Source: Membranipora membranacea (Eukaryota; Bryozoa; Gymnolaemata; Cheilostomatida; Membraniporidae). Taken from it: a DNA stretch of 60,000 nt. A program made the translations under genes and the position numbers. Below are positions 22,443 to 36,023 of the stretch, in pieces. The notes below the pieces were generated by a model, which did not search any database, was not told where the DNA came from, and was given only the letters and a program-made list of their open reading frames with translations. Every line of letters starts with the position of its first letter. Positions within the stretch are counted from its first letter, which is position 1. Location of the stretch: the NCBI GenBank assembly GCA_914767715.1, contig OU612071.1, forward strand, positions 24,055,681-24,115,680, given 5' to 3'.

Positions 22443-24088
22443 CCCAAGGACTGGATGATGGGGTTCTGCTACTGGCTCCACGACCTGATTTCTTCTATTA
22501 AACATCACATTAAACTAGTTGGACTGTTCAAGCAAGCAAGGAGTTAAGAGGACTCTCTCAGGACCTCTAACTCATAGTAGGTATCTGGAGTTACACGCAA
22601 GGAGCTTTTTACTCCTTGTTACAACCATGTATACTTTGCCAAATATCCAAATAGATGGTACTTATCTAGTCAGGTTTGGATAATTCAGTCAGGTAATTCA
22701 AGGTCGACTATTCCAAAACCTGGGTTTCTGCGGTTAAGTTTAACCTGCCCTCCATGATCCAGGGTTGGATTGGTCAAACATTGAGAAGATCTGTTCAATA
22801 TGCATTATTATAAACTAGTCTAGATGACTGGCTTAAGCCAGATTCTTTTTTCACCATTGGTTTTGACAAGATGCCCTATATGCAAGATTATACTGACTCT
22901 TTTTTTCATTAAATGACAATTGATTGAACATCCGAATCTCAACATTGACCAGCCACTCATGGAGTCCCATGTGCTTTAGTTTGCTTTAAAAAGCTGGCAA
23001 CATGATGTGTAACAACTATGGCATTGTTGCAGATGATCATTATTCACTTCCGTTATCTCTAGAAAGGAACATAAAGAAAAAAGGATAGCATTGAGCAATG
23101 TACATTCACAAATTACAGTGTAGAACAAGAGTGAAACTACTGGAGAGTAACTGTGGTTATTGATTCCAGAATGTTCTAGGTCACTATGCAGGGAGACTTA
23201 GGCCGTATTTCCCTGTTCGGTGTCATAACAGATGATTTCATTCTATCGGTAAGTTTTCAAAACGATCTGTATATTTTTACTCAATCTATATTCCACAGAA
23301 GATCCTACATTAGAATACATCCCTGATCCTTAAGTTTATTTTGGAAAAAACATAAACTGAATCCAATGTCAGCGGAGAACCAAGGAAAGGATGATGAAGT
23401 TGGCCAGGCGCAATAATTTCTGGGTAAAATGTCAGCTCGCTCATATTTAATTTATATAACTTTTCACATGTTTTACTCAGTAGTCTCTATTACAGACTGT
23501 TCATCAAGAGTTTGCATCGCAGTTCAAGGCTTATGTCTCCCACTCCTTGTTGTGTGTAGTTATTGTAACACCTTCTGGATTTGGTATCATTGCCTTTCTT
23601 TAATATCATATGCAGCTTATAATTGCAATCCACCTCTAGTTCAGCTGATATCACTGATTCACCATGGGGCAGACTCTAGCAAGAGCAAAAACGGGTACCT
23701 ACAATGCTGCGGTTGACTGACCTTGTCTGACCGGCTTTTAAGTCGGTGTCTGGCAATTTGAGCAGTGCTCGTTTTGCCGTCTGAAGACTGCCCGTCTTAA
23801 CACAAATTCCTAATTAAGCGATCACTATAATGCCCTTTGTTCTATCACTCGCATTTATTTTCTGTTTACGTTATACTGAGACTGACATTGGCTAAGCCGG
23901 TGCTATGTAAACACATGCCAGTCTCATACTCTGGCTCAGACTTAGGGTTAAAGACTGCTCAGTCTGGAGTTGGTAGCCAGCTGACGGAGACGGCCTCATG
24001 TAAACGCAGCTTTATACATACAACTTTAGTATGTTAGAGGTCTGATGTAGTTTGAAGGTTATTTAATTGCATGGGAGGGGGTATAGAG

Positions 24089-24135
24089 TGTAGCTCAGTG
24101 TAGCTCAGTGTAGCTCAGTGTAGCTCAGTGTGTGT
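24089..24135. repeat. 10-bp tandem repeat, about four copies
   Basis: AGTGTAGCTC repeats without change about four times. It is a simple minisatellite. Confidence 0.9.
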
Positions 24136-25496
24136 GAGAGAACTTAGAGGAGTAAACGTCCTCACTAGCACAACAGTTGGGTAATTGTTTTATGATGCGT
24201 GTTGGAACCATTTGCCATATACATATGCGTACGCTAATTGAGACATTGATCTCAGTATGTGCAAGCAATTAACACAGACTGATTGCTAAAATCGGGTTAT
24301 ATGATCAGTGAAATAGGTGAAAAAGTGACCATTTTTTATCATGGTACAATTTAATAATAATGACATCGTTCATTGAATTCACTCCGTGATCTTGACAATC
24401 CTTTTCCGCAAATTATTGCCCGTAAGGTGATAATTCTGAGGTTGATGCCTCAATTACTCATCTTTGAGCTATACAGAATCCATGAGCACCTAAGACTTCA
24501 CGGAAAATCATATTAAGAATAAGTGAGGCATTTTATCGAGGTTAAGGCTGTGATGCATTTTGATCCATTTGATATTAATTCTTACCTAAACGGTTTTCAG
24601 TTAAAGAACAAAATCAATTTGAATTGAGACTGATTATCTGCCAGAAGACTTTGTGTCTGAGAAAAAAGCATGCCTGTATCTAAATTGTCAAGGCTTGGAT
24701 AAAGCATGATAAGTGGTGTCTTATTTTATTAATATGTGTGCTGTTTCAGAGTCTCAAAAAACGCGTACTGCTACCAACATAAGTTCACGCATCTGATACA
24801 GTTTGCACCTCAATACAAACTAGCAGGCCAGTCTCTGTTGGTGTACCTGTCTCACCACTGTCGCTGTCAACACCTGTGTGACCAAGGTGATGGAGTTCCC
24901 TCCATTAGGAATACCTCCACCAAAACCTCACCGAAGTGATAATGATGAAACATTATTGGTCTGAAAGAAGGTGTCAACTTGGTAAAGCCTGCCAAGTACT
25001 GTTTTAGTAAGTAGGTTTATATTCTAACCCTCTCTTACCAATGCTCTATATTTTTTTAGACTTGATCACTGTCTCTGATGCAAAGTTTGAAACGCATGGG
25101 CATTCTTCAAATTGAAATAACTAGGGACATGAGAAAAAATTTCATTTTTCTATTTGGCTTTCTTACTCTGATGAATGAAAATTCATCTTTTCAAGCAACC
25201 AGACTTGTCCATTTCCATAATACTGGTGAATTCATCTTCCTTCAAGATATTCAAAGCTGCTCAAATTGATACTTCACATTAGGGTATTGTCTGTTCGTTG
25301 TGTATGAGAAGGCGATCATGAACTTTATGATCAGAAATTATCTAGTCCATAATGTTCTAAATAGATATACCATTCATCATCGTGTCCATTGCATTGTCCA
25401 TCTTTGCATTTTTTGGTTAATTGATATTTTGATGGAGTGTATGATTGATACAGAAATGACATGCATATTATACTAATAATAATAATTATGTTTAAG

Positions 25497-25595
25497 GAGA
25501 TGTTACCTGTGACTGTTCAAGTGGGATAGCCTGCAAGCCAGCGGAGGCAGCCTACGAAAAGAGGGACATGCGACCAAAACACATCTTTGATGCAG
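25497..25595 (+). CDS. Candidate internal exon (unidentified)
   Basis: An open stretch of 32 codons between TTTAAG and a GCAG|GTACAG donor. It contains DVTCDCSSGIACKPAEAAYE and KRDMRPKHIFDA. The cysteine-rich composition looks coding. The acceptor is weak, and there is no family match by eye. Confidence 0.25.
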
Positions 25596-26365
25596 GTACA
25601 GGGTTTAGCTATCTCATTATTCTCCCTATTCAAAGCTTGGCTATTGACTGCTCATACCTGTCATTGCATCACTGCTGCGTTCGGCTGTTTTGTTGCGTGA
25701 TCACATATTTGTGTTTTCGCATTGTGCCTCGATTGCTTCACCTTTTCTCATCTCCTGCCTTACTTCCACATTGTAAGGTAAATTAAAATTTTATTGCGAT
25801 GCCTCTCAGTGGAGGAGGTTGAGTTGGTGAAACGGACATAAGCACAGATCCGGAAGGCTGATTTGCCAGGTGAAGAGTATTGGTTTGGTTAAGGTATGGT
25901 GTTTACTTGTTTTACTGACTTTGTGTGGTCAAGAGCGATGAACGCGTCACAATATAGCTTAACTTCGCTCAGCATTCACGCGAGAGTCCTAGCCCCGACC
26001 ACTGGGAGATGTTCTTACCTCTACAGGTCACAACAAATGCAAGAGTAAAGAACAGGGTTCTTTGCGCGGGGATGTAACTACCTTGTTTGGTCACTTTGTC
26101 AAGATCTGGTGTTGCATACCCAAGTAAAATGCCAATAATTCTCACTCATGAGATTTTTTACATCAAACTGTTCGTGGAATCACTCTGATCTTTCTGTTCT
26201 AGGCCATTAATAGCGTTTTACTACTACCCATAGAGTATTTGCAATGAAAGGACTTCATCTGACCCGCTCAGTGCTGAGCTTGCTGTAAAGCACACAAATT
26301 ATAGAAAAATGTTGATGAATATTTAAATTCAGAAGTTGCCTTCCATTGAAATTTCTAAGTGAGGG

Positions 26366-27930
26366 TGTCGCATATTCGACCCACTTGGGGCCGAATACCC
26401 GAGCAGAACAGACACCACTATTTCATTCATTTTGCTCATGTTTATTTTGTATGGAGTTAATTTCTTCCTATTGAGAAAGAAGTCAACTCCATACAAAAAG
26501 TGTTTTGCTTACCTAATCAAATTTATCCACAACATTGTTCTTTAGAATTTTGTTACAAGTAGGTATTAATTCAATTTACTAATGACTCATAGTTGAGATG
26601 CCTTTTCGGCATTAAAATCAATTTTTATTCTTGAATAATAAACTAAGTTTGATACCAGAAAAGCAATCTATACTTTACCAGAAAAACATGCTCCAAGGGC
26701 TCTCCAACCAGAACTGTCCTGCCTTGATGTTCCCCCGGTTTTTATAGCACCGGGGTTCATCACGGCGGGTGAGCATGGCCAAAAAACCGGAGGTTGCATT
26801 TGCCCATCCTCTTGACAAAAGCGGAGATTTGATTTAGGTTTTGTGTCTGATAAAAAGGTTTTAATTATATATATATATCATTTAAATGCTTGCGTTTGAT
26901 TCCTCCAAAAAGACGGAGATTGGACTTTAATTTATGTCTGATAAAAAGATTTTCATTATATATATTATTATAATGCTTGTGTTTGAACCCTCCAAAAAGA
27001 CGGAGATTGGACTTTAACTTATGTCTGATAAAAAGGTTTTAATTATATATATTATTCAAATGCTTGCGTTTGAACCCTCCAAAAAGACGGAGATTGGACT
27101 TTAATTTATGTCTGATAAAAAGGTTTTAATCATATATATTATTCAAATGCTTGCGTTTGAACCCTCCAAAAAGACAGAGATTGGACTTTAATTTATGTCT
27201 GATAAAAGGTTTTAATTATATACATTATTTTGAAGTGGTTGAGGCCGTCTGGTATCACCTGCTCCCATCCTCTTGGCTCCAATCTCTTTATCTGAAATCT
27301 CCTGAGCTGTGAGAACTTGAGATCTCACAGCTTCTGCCCTCCCTTTTTATTGACTCTCCTGAGTCATCCGAGAAAGCTGTGAGGTTATCTCACAGCTTTT
27401 GCCGCTCCTTCTCCTGACCCTCCTGGGTCCTCCAAAGGAAGCTGTGAAGTTATCTCACAGCTTCTGCCGCTCCTTCTCCTGACCCTCCTGGGTCCTCCCA
27501 AGGAAGCTGTGAAGTTATCTCACAGCCTCTGCCGCTCCTTCTCCTGACCCTCCTGGGTCCACCAAAGGAAGCTGTCAAGTTATCTCACAGCCTCTGCTTA
27601 TCCCTCTCCTGACCCTCCTGGGTCCTCCAAAGGAAGCTGTGAAGTTATCTCACAGCCTCTGCCGCTCCTTCTCCTGACCCTCCTGGGTCCACCAAAAGAA
27701 GCTGTGAAGTTATCTCACAGCCTCTGCCGCTCCTTCTCCTGACCCTCCTGGGTCCACCAAAGGAAGCTGTGAAGTTATCTCACAGCCTCTGCTTCTCCTT
27801 CTCCTGACCCTCCTGGGTCCTCCAAAGGAAGCTGTGAAGTTATCTCACAGCCTCTGCCGCTCCTTCTCCTGACCCTCCTGGATCCTCCAAAGGAAGCTCT
27901 GAAGTTATCTCACACCTCCCGGCTCATCCT
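26366..27930. mobile_element. Minisatellite-bearing non-autonomous element, copy 1 (HINE/pearl-like)
   Basis: It shares about 1 kb with 34510-35799. It begins TGTCGCATATTCGACCC with a small terminal hairpin (TATTCG against CGAATA). An inverted pair follows (TTTTGTATGGAGTT / AACTCCATACAAAA, about 26448-26500). Next is array A (period about 85 bp, units with CCAAAAAGACGGAGATTGG; about 26820-27230), then array B (period about 65 bp, units with GCTGTGAAGTTATCTCACAG; 27300-27920, about nine units). Central tandem arrays with a hairpin end resemble Helentron-associated or pearl-type elements; this class is an inference. Its 3' end is uncertain. Confidence 0.6.
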
Positions 27931-28079
27931 GATCCCCGCTGTCCGAGTTGAGGTCTCACTTCATCTACCACTCCTCTGATCATCGCCTCCTGATCCACTT
28001 GGGTAGCTAAGCTGCCATAGTTCACCCTGGGTCTCCATAGTAATTTTCAATTAGTGACATCTCCTTTCTATTGAGTCTC

Positions 28080-28695
28080 CCTGTCAATCAGGATAGCCAG
28101 CCCACCATAATGAATGATTATACATCCTAGATCGCCATTATATAAGCAGCATTGAAAGCAGTCATTCACTCCCTTCTGAAAACAAATCGGTTAATCCGGA
28201 ATGCCAGACATTCCGCGGAAAACCAAAGGAAATAGCATAGAATGGTTATCAGGTGACCTAATCTAAAGAATATGACACTAAAGGCAAAATGACAGGTCAC
28301 TTCCCACTCCCAACAATTCTAAGCAAATTCAGGAGCATTGTTTAATGTACACAATAGACAATTTTAGCATTCAATTTGGAGTTTTACCCTCCTTCCTCGC
28401 GACAAAAAACAAAACTCATAATATTATCGCAATTATTTCCTTTCGCACTTGTGAGAGAAATGTCCAAATCTTCACAAACTTTATTTACATTATATTCCTG
28501 GCTCATCAGGATAGTTGGCTCGACATTGTCCATTATGTCGTCTGAACCATAGCTCTTAGTACTGGCACTCCCTCATTACCCCTCGGCCATCTACACTGCA
28601 TCACTGAAAACAAATCAGTTGACCCGGAATGCAAGGCATTCCATGGAAAACCACAGAAAATAGCATGGAATGGTAACCAGATGAACTAACCCAGA
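28080..28695. repeat. Direct repeat pair with ~425-bp period downstream of array B
   Basis: TGAAAACAAATCGGTTAATC with GGAATGCCAGACATTCC (about 28177-28270) recurs in related form at about 28602-28690. A preceding block with ATCAGGATAGCCAGC/ATCAGGATAGTTGGC is repeated as well. It is a diverged two-copy tandem, non-coding. Confidence 0.65.
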
Positions 28696-29339
28696 GATGA
28701 ATGTAATGAATGTTATGGATAGATCAGTTCAATCAAATTTTTGCTTACAAATACAGTATTGAGCCAAAGCGCTTTGATCAGACTTCCTGGTTAGACTAGT
28801 AACTATTCATTTACTTTTTCATAACTTTGAGTTGTCAACTGACCAACACTGGTAACCAGACAACTTTTATAATTTGTGAAGGATAGAGTATAATTATTTC
28901 CTATCTAATAACTTAAACCTAAATTACAAAATTAACTATGGTAACTATAACTTAAACCTACTGCTACAGAAAACACTCAATTACTAATGGTAAGGTACTC
29001 TCAATATTGGATAATGGATAGGTACCATCAGTGGTGTTGTGAGGCCCCGACGGTCCCCAACAGCGTTGGGGTAAGGCCAAACACCCAACCTAACGCCTTA
29101 GGAAAACGTTGGGGTGACTATTTATACATATCCATACAAAAAAAGTCCTGTTTATGCTGACAAATTGAAAGCAAGCCCATCCTAATTTATTCAGTTCGAT
29201 TGTGTTATTGTTTTGCTAAGGAACAAGAAGGCTGATTTCCTACCTTCCTATCAAGAGAACAGTACTTTGCCAGTAATCTATGCAATACAATGGGTGGTCA
29301 ATTCAGCAGCCCTACATTCAATTGAGAAAATGCAGCTAC

Positions 29340-29384
29340 TTTAGTATTGTTTGGTAACAACGATTGTTACCAAACAACACTAAA
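29340..29384. repeat. 21-bp-stem hairpin with 3-base loop
   Basis: TTTAGTATTGTTTGGTAACAA, loop CGA, then TTGTTACCAAACAACACTAAA. There is one G-T type mismatch. The (AG) run at 29524-29540 lies close downstream. Confidence 0.9.
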
Positions 29385-30061
29385 TGTTAAACAGCATTAA
29401 GAACACACACTAAACATAGTATTCTTAGAAATATGACTGAGTGCCCACTTTTAGCTGGAGAATTGAAGCTAAACTCTTCAGTTTTTGGTAACAAATCAAC
29501 ACTGCTGAAGGAGAAAAATATTAGAGAGAGAGAGAGAGAAAAGGTGAGTGTGTGTGGCTCAGCTCATCAATCAAAGAAAAAGAAAGGTGTTTGTACTTTG
29601 GTGGGGTTTGGAGAATGATGAGTCAGACCAATATGTTCCTGTTTATGAAAAGAAGGTAGGCCTATGTTTTATGAATAAATTAAAACTTGAACCTAAAACA
29701 CAAATAAACAATCTGTTGAGTGTTAGGACTTTTTGAACTGAAAGTGAAATGAAGTGAAGCAGTGAATGATGATGAATGAAATCTATTTTTTGGAATTGTA
29801 TTGTGGTTGTCATTTCAGACAGGTTATTAGTAAAGTGAGTGTGTAACTGTGCAGTGTAGTGAACTAGATGTAGATTGGTTTTTTTTATTACAATTTTTGA
29901 GTTGGATCAAAGCAGGTCCGTCAACAATTCAAGGCAATCATTTAACAGTTGAGTTGGACTAGCTACTAGCCAGTCACCTACCAAGCCTGGCAGATCATTT
30001 CTCCCCTTGCTACCAGTCCAGTCACCCACATCATGATGATCATGTCATCATTTGATTTCAG

Positions 30062-30403
30062 AAAAAGAAGTAATCAAGATGGAGAGGAGGAACAGGGTAT
30101 TCCATCACCTGAGGATCTTCCAGCACCTGAATTTAGGAAAGAGGATACCGTACATGAGGTTAGTAAGGCTTTTTCATCTTAGTTCTTGGTTTCTCTGCCT
30201 ACTCTATGCACTTACGATTATCTAACACTATCAACAGTCTCATATTTATCTCTCTGGTAGGACCACCTGTGAAGAAGTTCAACCCTAAGCCTTATGTCAA
30301 GGTATGGCTGAAATCCCACAGATCAGCAGAGTTCTTCAAAAGCAAGAAAGCTGACACAAACAAGCGACAGGAAAGGTACCAGCCTCTATGGGAATTGTTG
30401 TAG
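30062..30403 (+). CDS. 3' end of an unidentified gene, two exons (30062-30162, 30261-30403)
   Basis: Exon 30062-30162 follows TTGATTTCAG and ends at TTA|GTAAGG. Exon 30261-30403 follows TCTCTGGTAG and ends in TAG. Phases match (1 then 2), giving about 81 codons. The first exon is acidic and proline-containing (GEEEQGIPSPEDLPAPEF). The second is basic with FNPKPYVKVWLKSHRSAEFF and ends QPLWELL. AATAAA occurs 48 bases after the stop (30451-30456). Upstream exons could not be joined securely; frames at 29433-29543 and about 29600-29658 end at plausible donors but in the wrong phase. No domain is recognised. It may be element-encoded, as it lies within the 15.8-kb insert. Confidence 0.45.
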
Positions 30404-31667
30404 ACTCACAGAACTGTTAAACTGTTTACTGTACTATTGTTTATTACAATAATAAAAAGCAGTACAGCCAATGCAACTTAAATCAGAACAATTCATTCCA
30501 ATTCCATTTATGTCTGAATTTGATCAGTGTGACCAAATCGGTGTGACCCTGCAGAGTATAATTGGCGAGTAAGTAAGTTAAATTTCCAATTGATATCAGT
30601 ATCAGTATCAGTTTAGTCAGTTTATGGTTTCATTGTGTCGGTCGCGCACAGCTTGGGTTTGACCTAAGTTTCCTGCGGCCCACTGTATTGCACAGGATTG
30701 GGGTAAAATGGAGGTAGAATTCTTTTCCAATTGTTAGAGTCGGGGTATGAAAAATTTCCTCACAACACCACTGGGTACCATTGGAAATAGCTGATTCATC
30801 AATCAAATTTAAACTGATGACTCTTTTAACCAAAACGCTAATCCTTATTTTTTTTGCCCTACACCCTTTTTGGTGAATAAAATTTTTCAACTAACAAACA
30901 ACTAACAGACAAATGACACTGACCAATGACCTTAACCACCGAGAATTCTGCCGTGGGTCCTGTACAATTCAAACTACAGTCATACTCCCCACCGCTCTCG
31001 GCATAACAACATCCACTGTTGCCCAAATCAGCAGTCTCTGGGAGTGGCCCTGTAAGAAGAACTCAATTCAAATTGAATATACCATCAATATTTTGCCGAT
31101 TCAAAGTTTGGAATGCCTGTGATCATGAAGCTCACCCTACCAACGTAGGCTCGAAAACCCAGTTTGCCTCCCCGATTGCTTTATTTTGGAAGGCTCACAG
31201 TAATTGCACTACAACTGAATCATAGTCGCGAGTGAATTAGGCCCTACCATCAGGTGGAAGGGAAACCCAAACCCTACATGAAAGATTATTCCCGCATGTG
31301 ACAGTCAGGGAGCAACAGGACGCTGTGAACGGCAATTCTAAAGAAATGTTTACTGACACTGAATACTGAGTATATTGAGACAAAAATGAACAGTTCTTCT
31401 GGGCCCCCTCCCCAAAAACCTGCACATCACTCAACAGTAGGATACAATGCTTCAATCATCGGAGTAATCCTACAACTAAAGCTCCCAGGTCCCCACGATC
31501 GAAATTTGACAGACAAGGTCATCGGCATGTGCCTACATTTAGAATTAGCTTTAAATGCTTGTTTGAATCCATACACTCTTATTTACCTAATACAAAAAGT
31601 ATTAATTGCATAATTTATCTTCATTTATTTAATTACTTCAAACACCTTATCCTAATTTAATCTTAGT

Positions 31668-31856
31668 TCATTGAATATCCAATGTGTATGAAACTAATGC
31701 TAACAGAGAGTTATCCCCTCCTACATCAATAGATGGAGTGCTAATAAAAACTCCATCCCATATTTTACTAATGTTATTTAGGCTATTGAGGCTAGTAGTG
31801 TTGTCAGAACTAGTGGTCAGTTGATAAAACCAGTTTTTACTAACATACAGAGATAT
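31668..31856 (-). CDS. Candidate terminal exon, minus strand (unidentified)
   Basis: It follows GTAAGTGCAG on the minus strand and stays open for 62 codons to a TGA at 31670. It contains YVSKNWFYQLTTSSDN, NNISKIWDGVFIST and LLALVSYTLDIQ. The composition is balanced and unlike the surrounding AT-rich DNA. It could be the last exon of a minus-strand gene whose other pieces lie at 32.8 kb and 37.6-37.9 kb, but those joins are not proved. Confidence 0.35.
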   Translation of the reverse strand: MSLYVSKNWFYQLTTSSDNTTSLNSLNNISKIWDGVFISTPSIDVGGDNSLLALVSYTLDIQ

Positions 31857-32768
31857 CTGCACTTACAATTACTTTGAATTTCAAAAAACAACTATCTAAA
31901 GTTTCATCCAGATCTTTAACGGCGCCCTGAGAGTCACTATTACCAAACGTCCAATACCAACACCTCCCTTAAATAGTTAACTAAATAAATGATAAATCAC
32001 AAACATTGACTCCCAAATGACTGTGAAAACTCTAGTGCGCATCTAAAATCTTATATTATCTAAATACAGGTAATACACCATCCGACATGCCCTTCTAAAT
32101 TAGTTCCTGTATTTCTATGCGTGGTTGTGGTTGATATGCCTGCTATGGGAATTCAAGCCTACTGACAGCCAACCATGAAATAATTTATTTGAAATAAGTT
32201 TGTTAACATCAGAGTGGAAGTCAAGCGAAATTATGCTCTAAGCAGGTTTAGTAGCATTTAACCCCCTAATACATTAGACATCTTTTTAATTAGATAGTAC
32301 TCATCAATCATACATATTGCTATGGAAACTAACTACTTGTGTTAGTTGTGCTGTGCAGGTAGACTTCAACACTCAGCTAACCTCAGCACTTAGTCAACTA
32401 GCTTAGTAATAAATGAGGCCATACATATAATAGCAGAGATTCCCAATTTGGTAATCAACTACATATCTTAGTCATTATTAGACCTACAACTGAAAAGATT
32501 ATCCCCCAACTGGGCGACAAGGTATGTACATTGAGTTATTTACAACAAGTACATGTGAATTCTATGTTTTGCCGGATCAGGGTTATTTGTGTTGAGAGGT
32601 TCGCAGCAATATAACTGTAATACTTATAAGTTCCCCAAATGACCATTGAACCATCCCGAGCCGACAAATAACCATCCTTTTAAAAACAAACTGACAAATC
32701 ACCTACACAAATTTCCAATGGTTTACCTTGTCTTGTAAATACATTGGTATCAGTCAACACGCAATTAT

Positions 32769-32969
32769 TCATAGAAAAATGATCATGAAACCAGATATAC
32801 TTATATTCATATCACAATTTAGCCATGATAGCCTGTAAGCTGACCAACTGGCAGGTATGGCGACGGGATATCTCAAGGCATCCGCCACTTGTGACAGGTA
32901 TGTTGTTGGGTAACTTTTTAACATAATTCGGATGTCTGAATACACATAGCATCGTCCATCAATTTCCAT
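32769..32969 (-). CDS. Candidate coding segment, minus strand (unidentified)
   Basis: A 66-codon open stretch that includes MEIDGRCYVYSDIRIML and LSQVADALRYPVAIP. Amino-acid use looks coding; exon edges are not clear. It is on the same strand and between the candidate exons at 31.7 and 37.6-37.9 kb. Confidence 0.3.
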   Translation of the reverse strand: MEIDGRCYVYSDIRIMLKSYPTTYLSQVADALRYPVAIPASWSAYRLSWLNCDMNISISGFMIIFL

Positions 32970-34509
32970 TATTACGCAATTTTCTTATAATCACTTCCCA
33001 TTGGTAGCATGACTTACCGTCGCCGTGATTAAATGATCCCATTCTACCGAAGGGGTTTGTATAAACTGTCATTGCGTGTTGACTTTTGAGACCAGTTATA
33101 ATTGTTTATATTCCGTTTGTAAAACTCAAAGCCACAGACAACGTCGGTGAAAAACTTGCAAGAACATGGGAGTATAAATGTTTCACTAGTTTAAACTATT
33201 TACCTCCAAATCTAAAAAGATACTGGTGACAACAAAAATAAAACTCTTCAAGTTATATAGAAAATTAGTGCACTTAACTCTAAACATAGGCAAAACAACT
33301 AACGGAAAGGAAAATTGCTAATAGTTTTGAAGTTTCATCCTGTAATCAGAAGTTGAAAGCGCCTGATTTTTGACAAAAAACTTGAAAAAAAAAAATCCTA
33401 TAAAATAAATATCCTCCTTATATCCTCCTTTATATCCTCTTTGTATAACATATGGACAATCAATCCCCCCAAGTGTACAGAGTCAGACCAGTTGTCAGAT
33501 TGAGCCGGATTCAGACAATCTTTAATGAAGGAATGATATTAACTCAACTAAGTACGCGTATTTATTGATTAGTCTGCAGCCTCTGACAACTAGCCCTATA
33601 TGCCTATTCCATACAAATGGAATGATTAGTTGTCGCTGGAGCTCCCCGGTTTCAATTTTTCATAATTTTCCTCCTATTTTCCTTTCAATTTGTTCACCAA
33701 TTTTTTCCTCCATAGTAATAATAATATTTTTCCAGTATCCTTATAAATATTTGTTTTATCCGTCCCAGAAATTTTCCTGGACCAGAATTTCCCACAAGTT
33801 CTATTTCAATTCGCTTCAGTTTTTCCATCATTTATAAACATTTTGTTGTCCATGGTTGTAATTTTGTCTTCTCAAAAGATATTTCAAACCCTATAATTTT
33901 CCCATGGCTTAACCTGGTGATTTGTGAGGTAAAGGCTGTTTCGTCAACTTACGTTGTAATGGGTGATTAATCTCTCTTTAGTTAAATATGTCGTCGGCTC
34001 GGGAAGTTCGGTTTTAATACAATCCTATCCAGCATTAATTATAATTATCTAGAGGATAGAATAATAACGTTAATGTCCTATAAATAAAACATCTAGCTGA
34101 TACGAAGCGTGAATGTGTTGATGCATGATTAACGCCCTTTAACTCTTATTATTACAGGCACTGGAAACAAACAATCGTGCTGATCGCCAAAAATGACAAG
34201 AATCACACCAGCACTACAGTATGAGAGAAGAAGAAACATCCACTACATATCATGAGAAATGGATAATGATAACTGAATCATGTCTAACTGTGGCAACAAA
34301 ACTATAGCTATCGTCTCACTGGATTAATACTAAGTGACGCTCGATTAGTACTAAGAGACAAAAAATTATACTGCTACATGTACTTGCATGGATATTACTC
34401 TAGATCGATGCTAAATAAAGTGGATATAATGACAATAACGCAGCATGATCGCGAATCAGTCCCAAACTTGAAGGTCGTAAGTTAAATTTCACTCAGGGCA
34501 CCAGAATTC

Positions 34510-35799
34510 TGTCGCATATTCGACCCACTTGGGGCTGAATACCCGAGCAGAACAGACACCACTATTTCATTCATTTTGCTCATGTTTATTTTGTATGGAG
34601 TTAACTTCTTCCTGTTGAGAAAGAAGGCAACTCCATACAAAAAGTGTTTTGTTTACCTAATCAAATTTATCCACAACATTGTTCTTTAGAATTTTGTTAC
34701 AAGTAGGTATTAATTCAATTTACTAATGACTCATAGTTGAGATGCCTTTTCGACATTAAAATCAATTTTTATTCTTGAATAATAAACTAAGTTAGATAAC
34801 AGAAAAGCAATCTATACTTTACCAGAAAAACATGCTCCAAGGGCTCTCCAACCAGAACTGCCCTGCCTTGATGTTCCCCCGGTTTTTACAGCGCCGGGGT
34901 TCATCACGGCGGGTGAGCATGGGCAAAAAACCAGAGGTTGCATTTGCCCATCCTCTTGACAAAAGCGGAGATTTGATTTAGGTTTTGTGTCTGAAAAAAA
35001 GGTTTTAATTATAAATATCATTTAAATGCTTGCGCTTGAACCCTCCAAAAAGACGGAGATTGGACTTTAATTTATGTCTGATAAAAAGATTTTAATTATA
35101 TATATCATTTAAATGCTTGTGTTTGAACCCTCCAAAAAGACGGAGATTGGACTTTAACTTATGTCTGATAAAAAAGATTTTAATGAATATATATTATTCA
35201 AATGCTTGCGTTTGAACACTCCAAAAAGACGGAGATTGGACTTTAATTTATGTCTGATAAAAAGATTTTCATTATATATATTATTTAAATGCTTGTGTTT
35301 GAACCCTCCAAAAAGACGGAGATTGGACTTTAACTTATGTCTGATAAAAAGGTTTTAATTATATATATTATTCAAATGCTTGCGTTTGAACCCTCCAAAA
35401 AGACGGAGATTAGACTTTAATTTATGTCTGATAAAAAGGTTTTAATGAATATATATTATTCAAATGCTTGCGTTTGAACCCTCCAAAAAGACGGAGATTG
35501 GACTTTAATTTATGTCTGATAAAAAGGTTTAAATTATATATATTATTCAAATGCTTGCGTTTGAACCCTCCAAAAAGACGGAGATTGGACTTTAATTTAT
35601 GTCTGATAAAAAGGTTTTAATTATATACATTATTTTGAAGTGGTTGACGCCGTCTGGTATCACCTGCTCCCATCCTCTTGGCTCCAATCTCTTTATCTGA
35701 AATCTCCTGAGCTGTGAGAACTTGAGATCTCACAGCTTCTGCCCTCCCTTTTTATTGACTCTCCTGAGTCATCCGGGAAAGCTGTAAGGTTATCTCACA
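34510..35799. mobile_element. Minisatellite-bearing non-autonomous element, copy 2
   Basis: Same family and orientation as 26366. The unique 5' part and the 27230-27394 equivalent are closely conserved. Array A has expanded to about seven or eight units (about 34970-35640) against four or five in copy 1. Array B is almost absent: the copy stops within its first unit at TATCTCACA (35799). Open frames across array A are by-products of the repeat. Confidence 0.75.
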
Positions 35800-36023
35800 A
35801 GGGCAACTCTGACACTTGGTTTTCATTTGCAAATTGTGTTTGAAAATGTCTGCTAAGTTTCCACCCCATTTCAAACATGGATGTTGCTATTTTATTGCTA
35901 GGAGGTGAAATTGGCTTATAATTTGCGCAAACTAATTGTCAAAATCAGAGTATGAAATCAATGAACTCGGGGGGGGGGGGGAGACTTTGTATCACAGTGA
36001 TATTTGAAAAAATAATGGAATTG

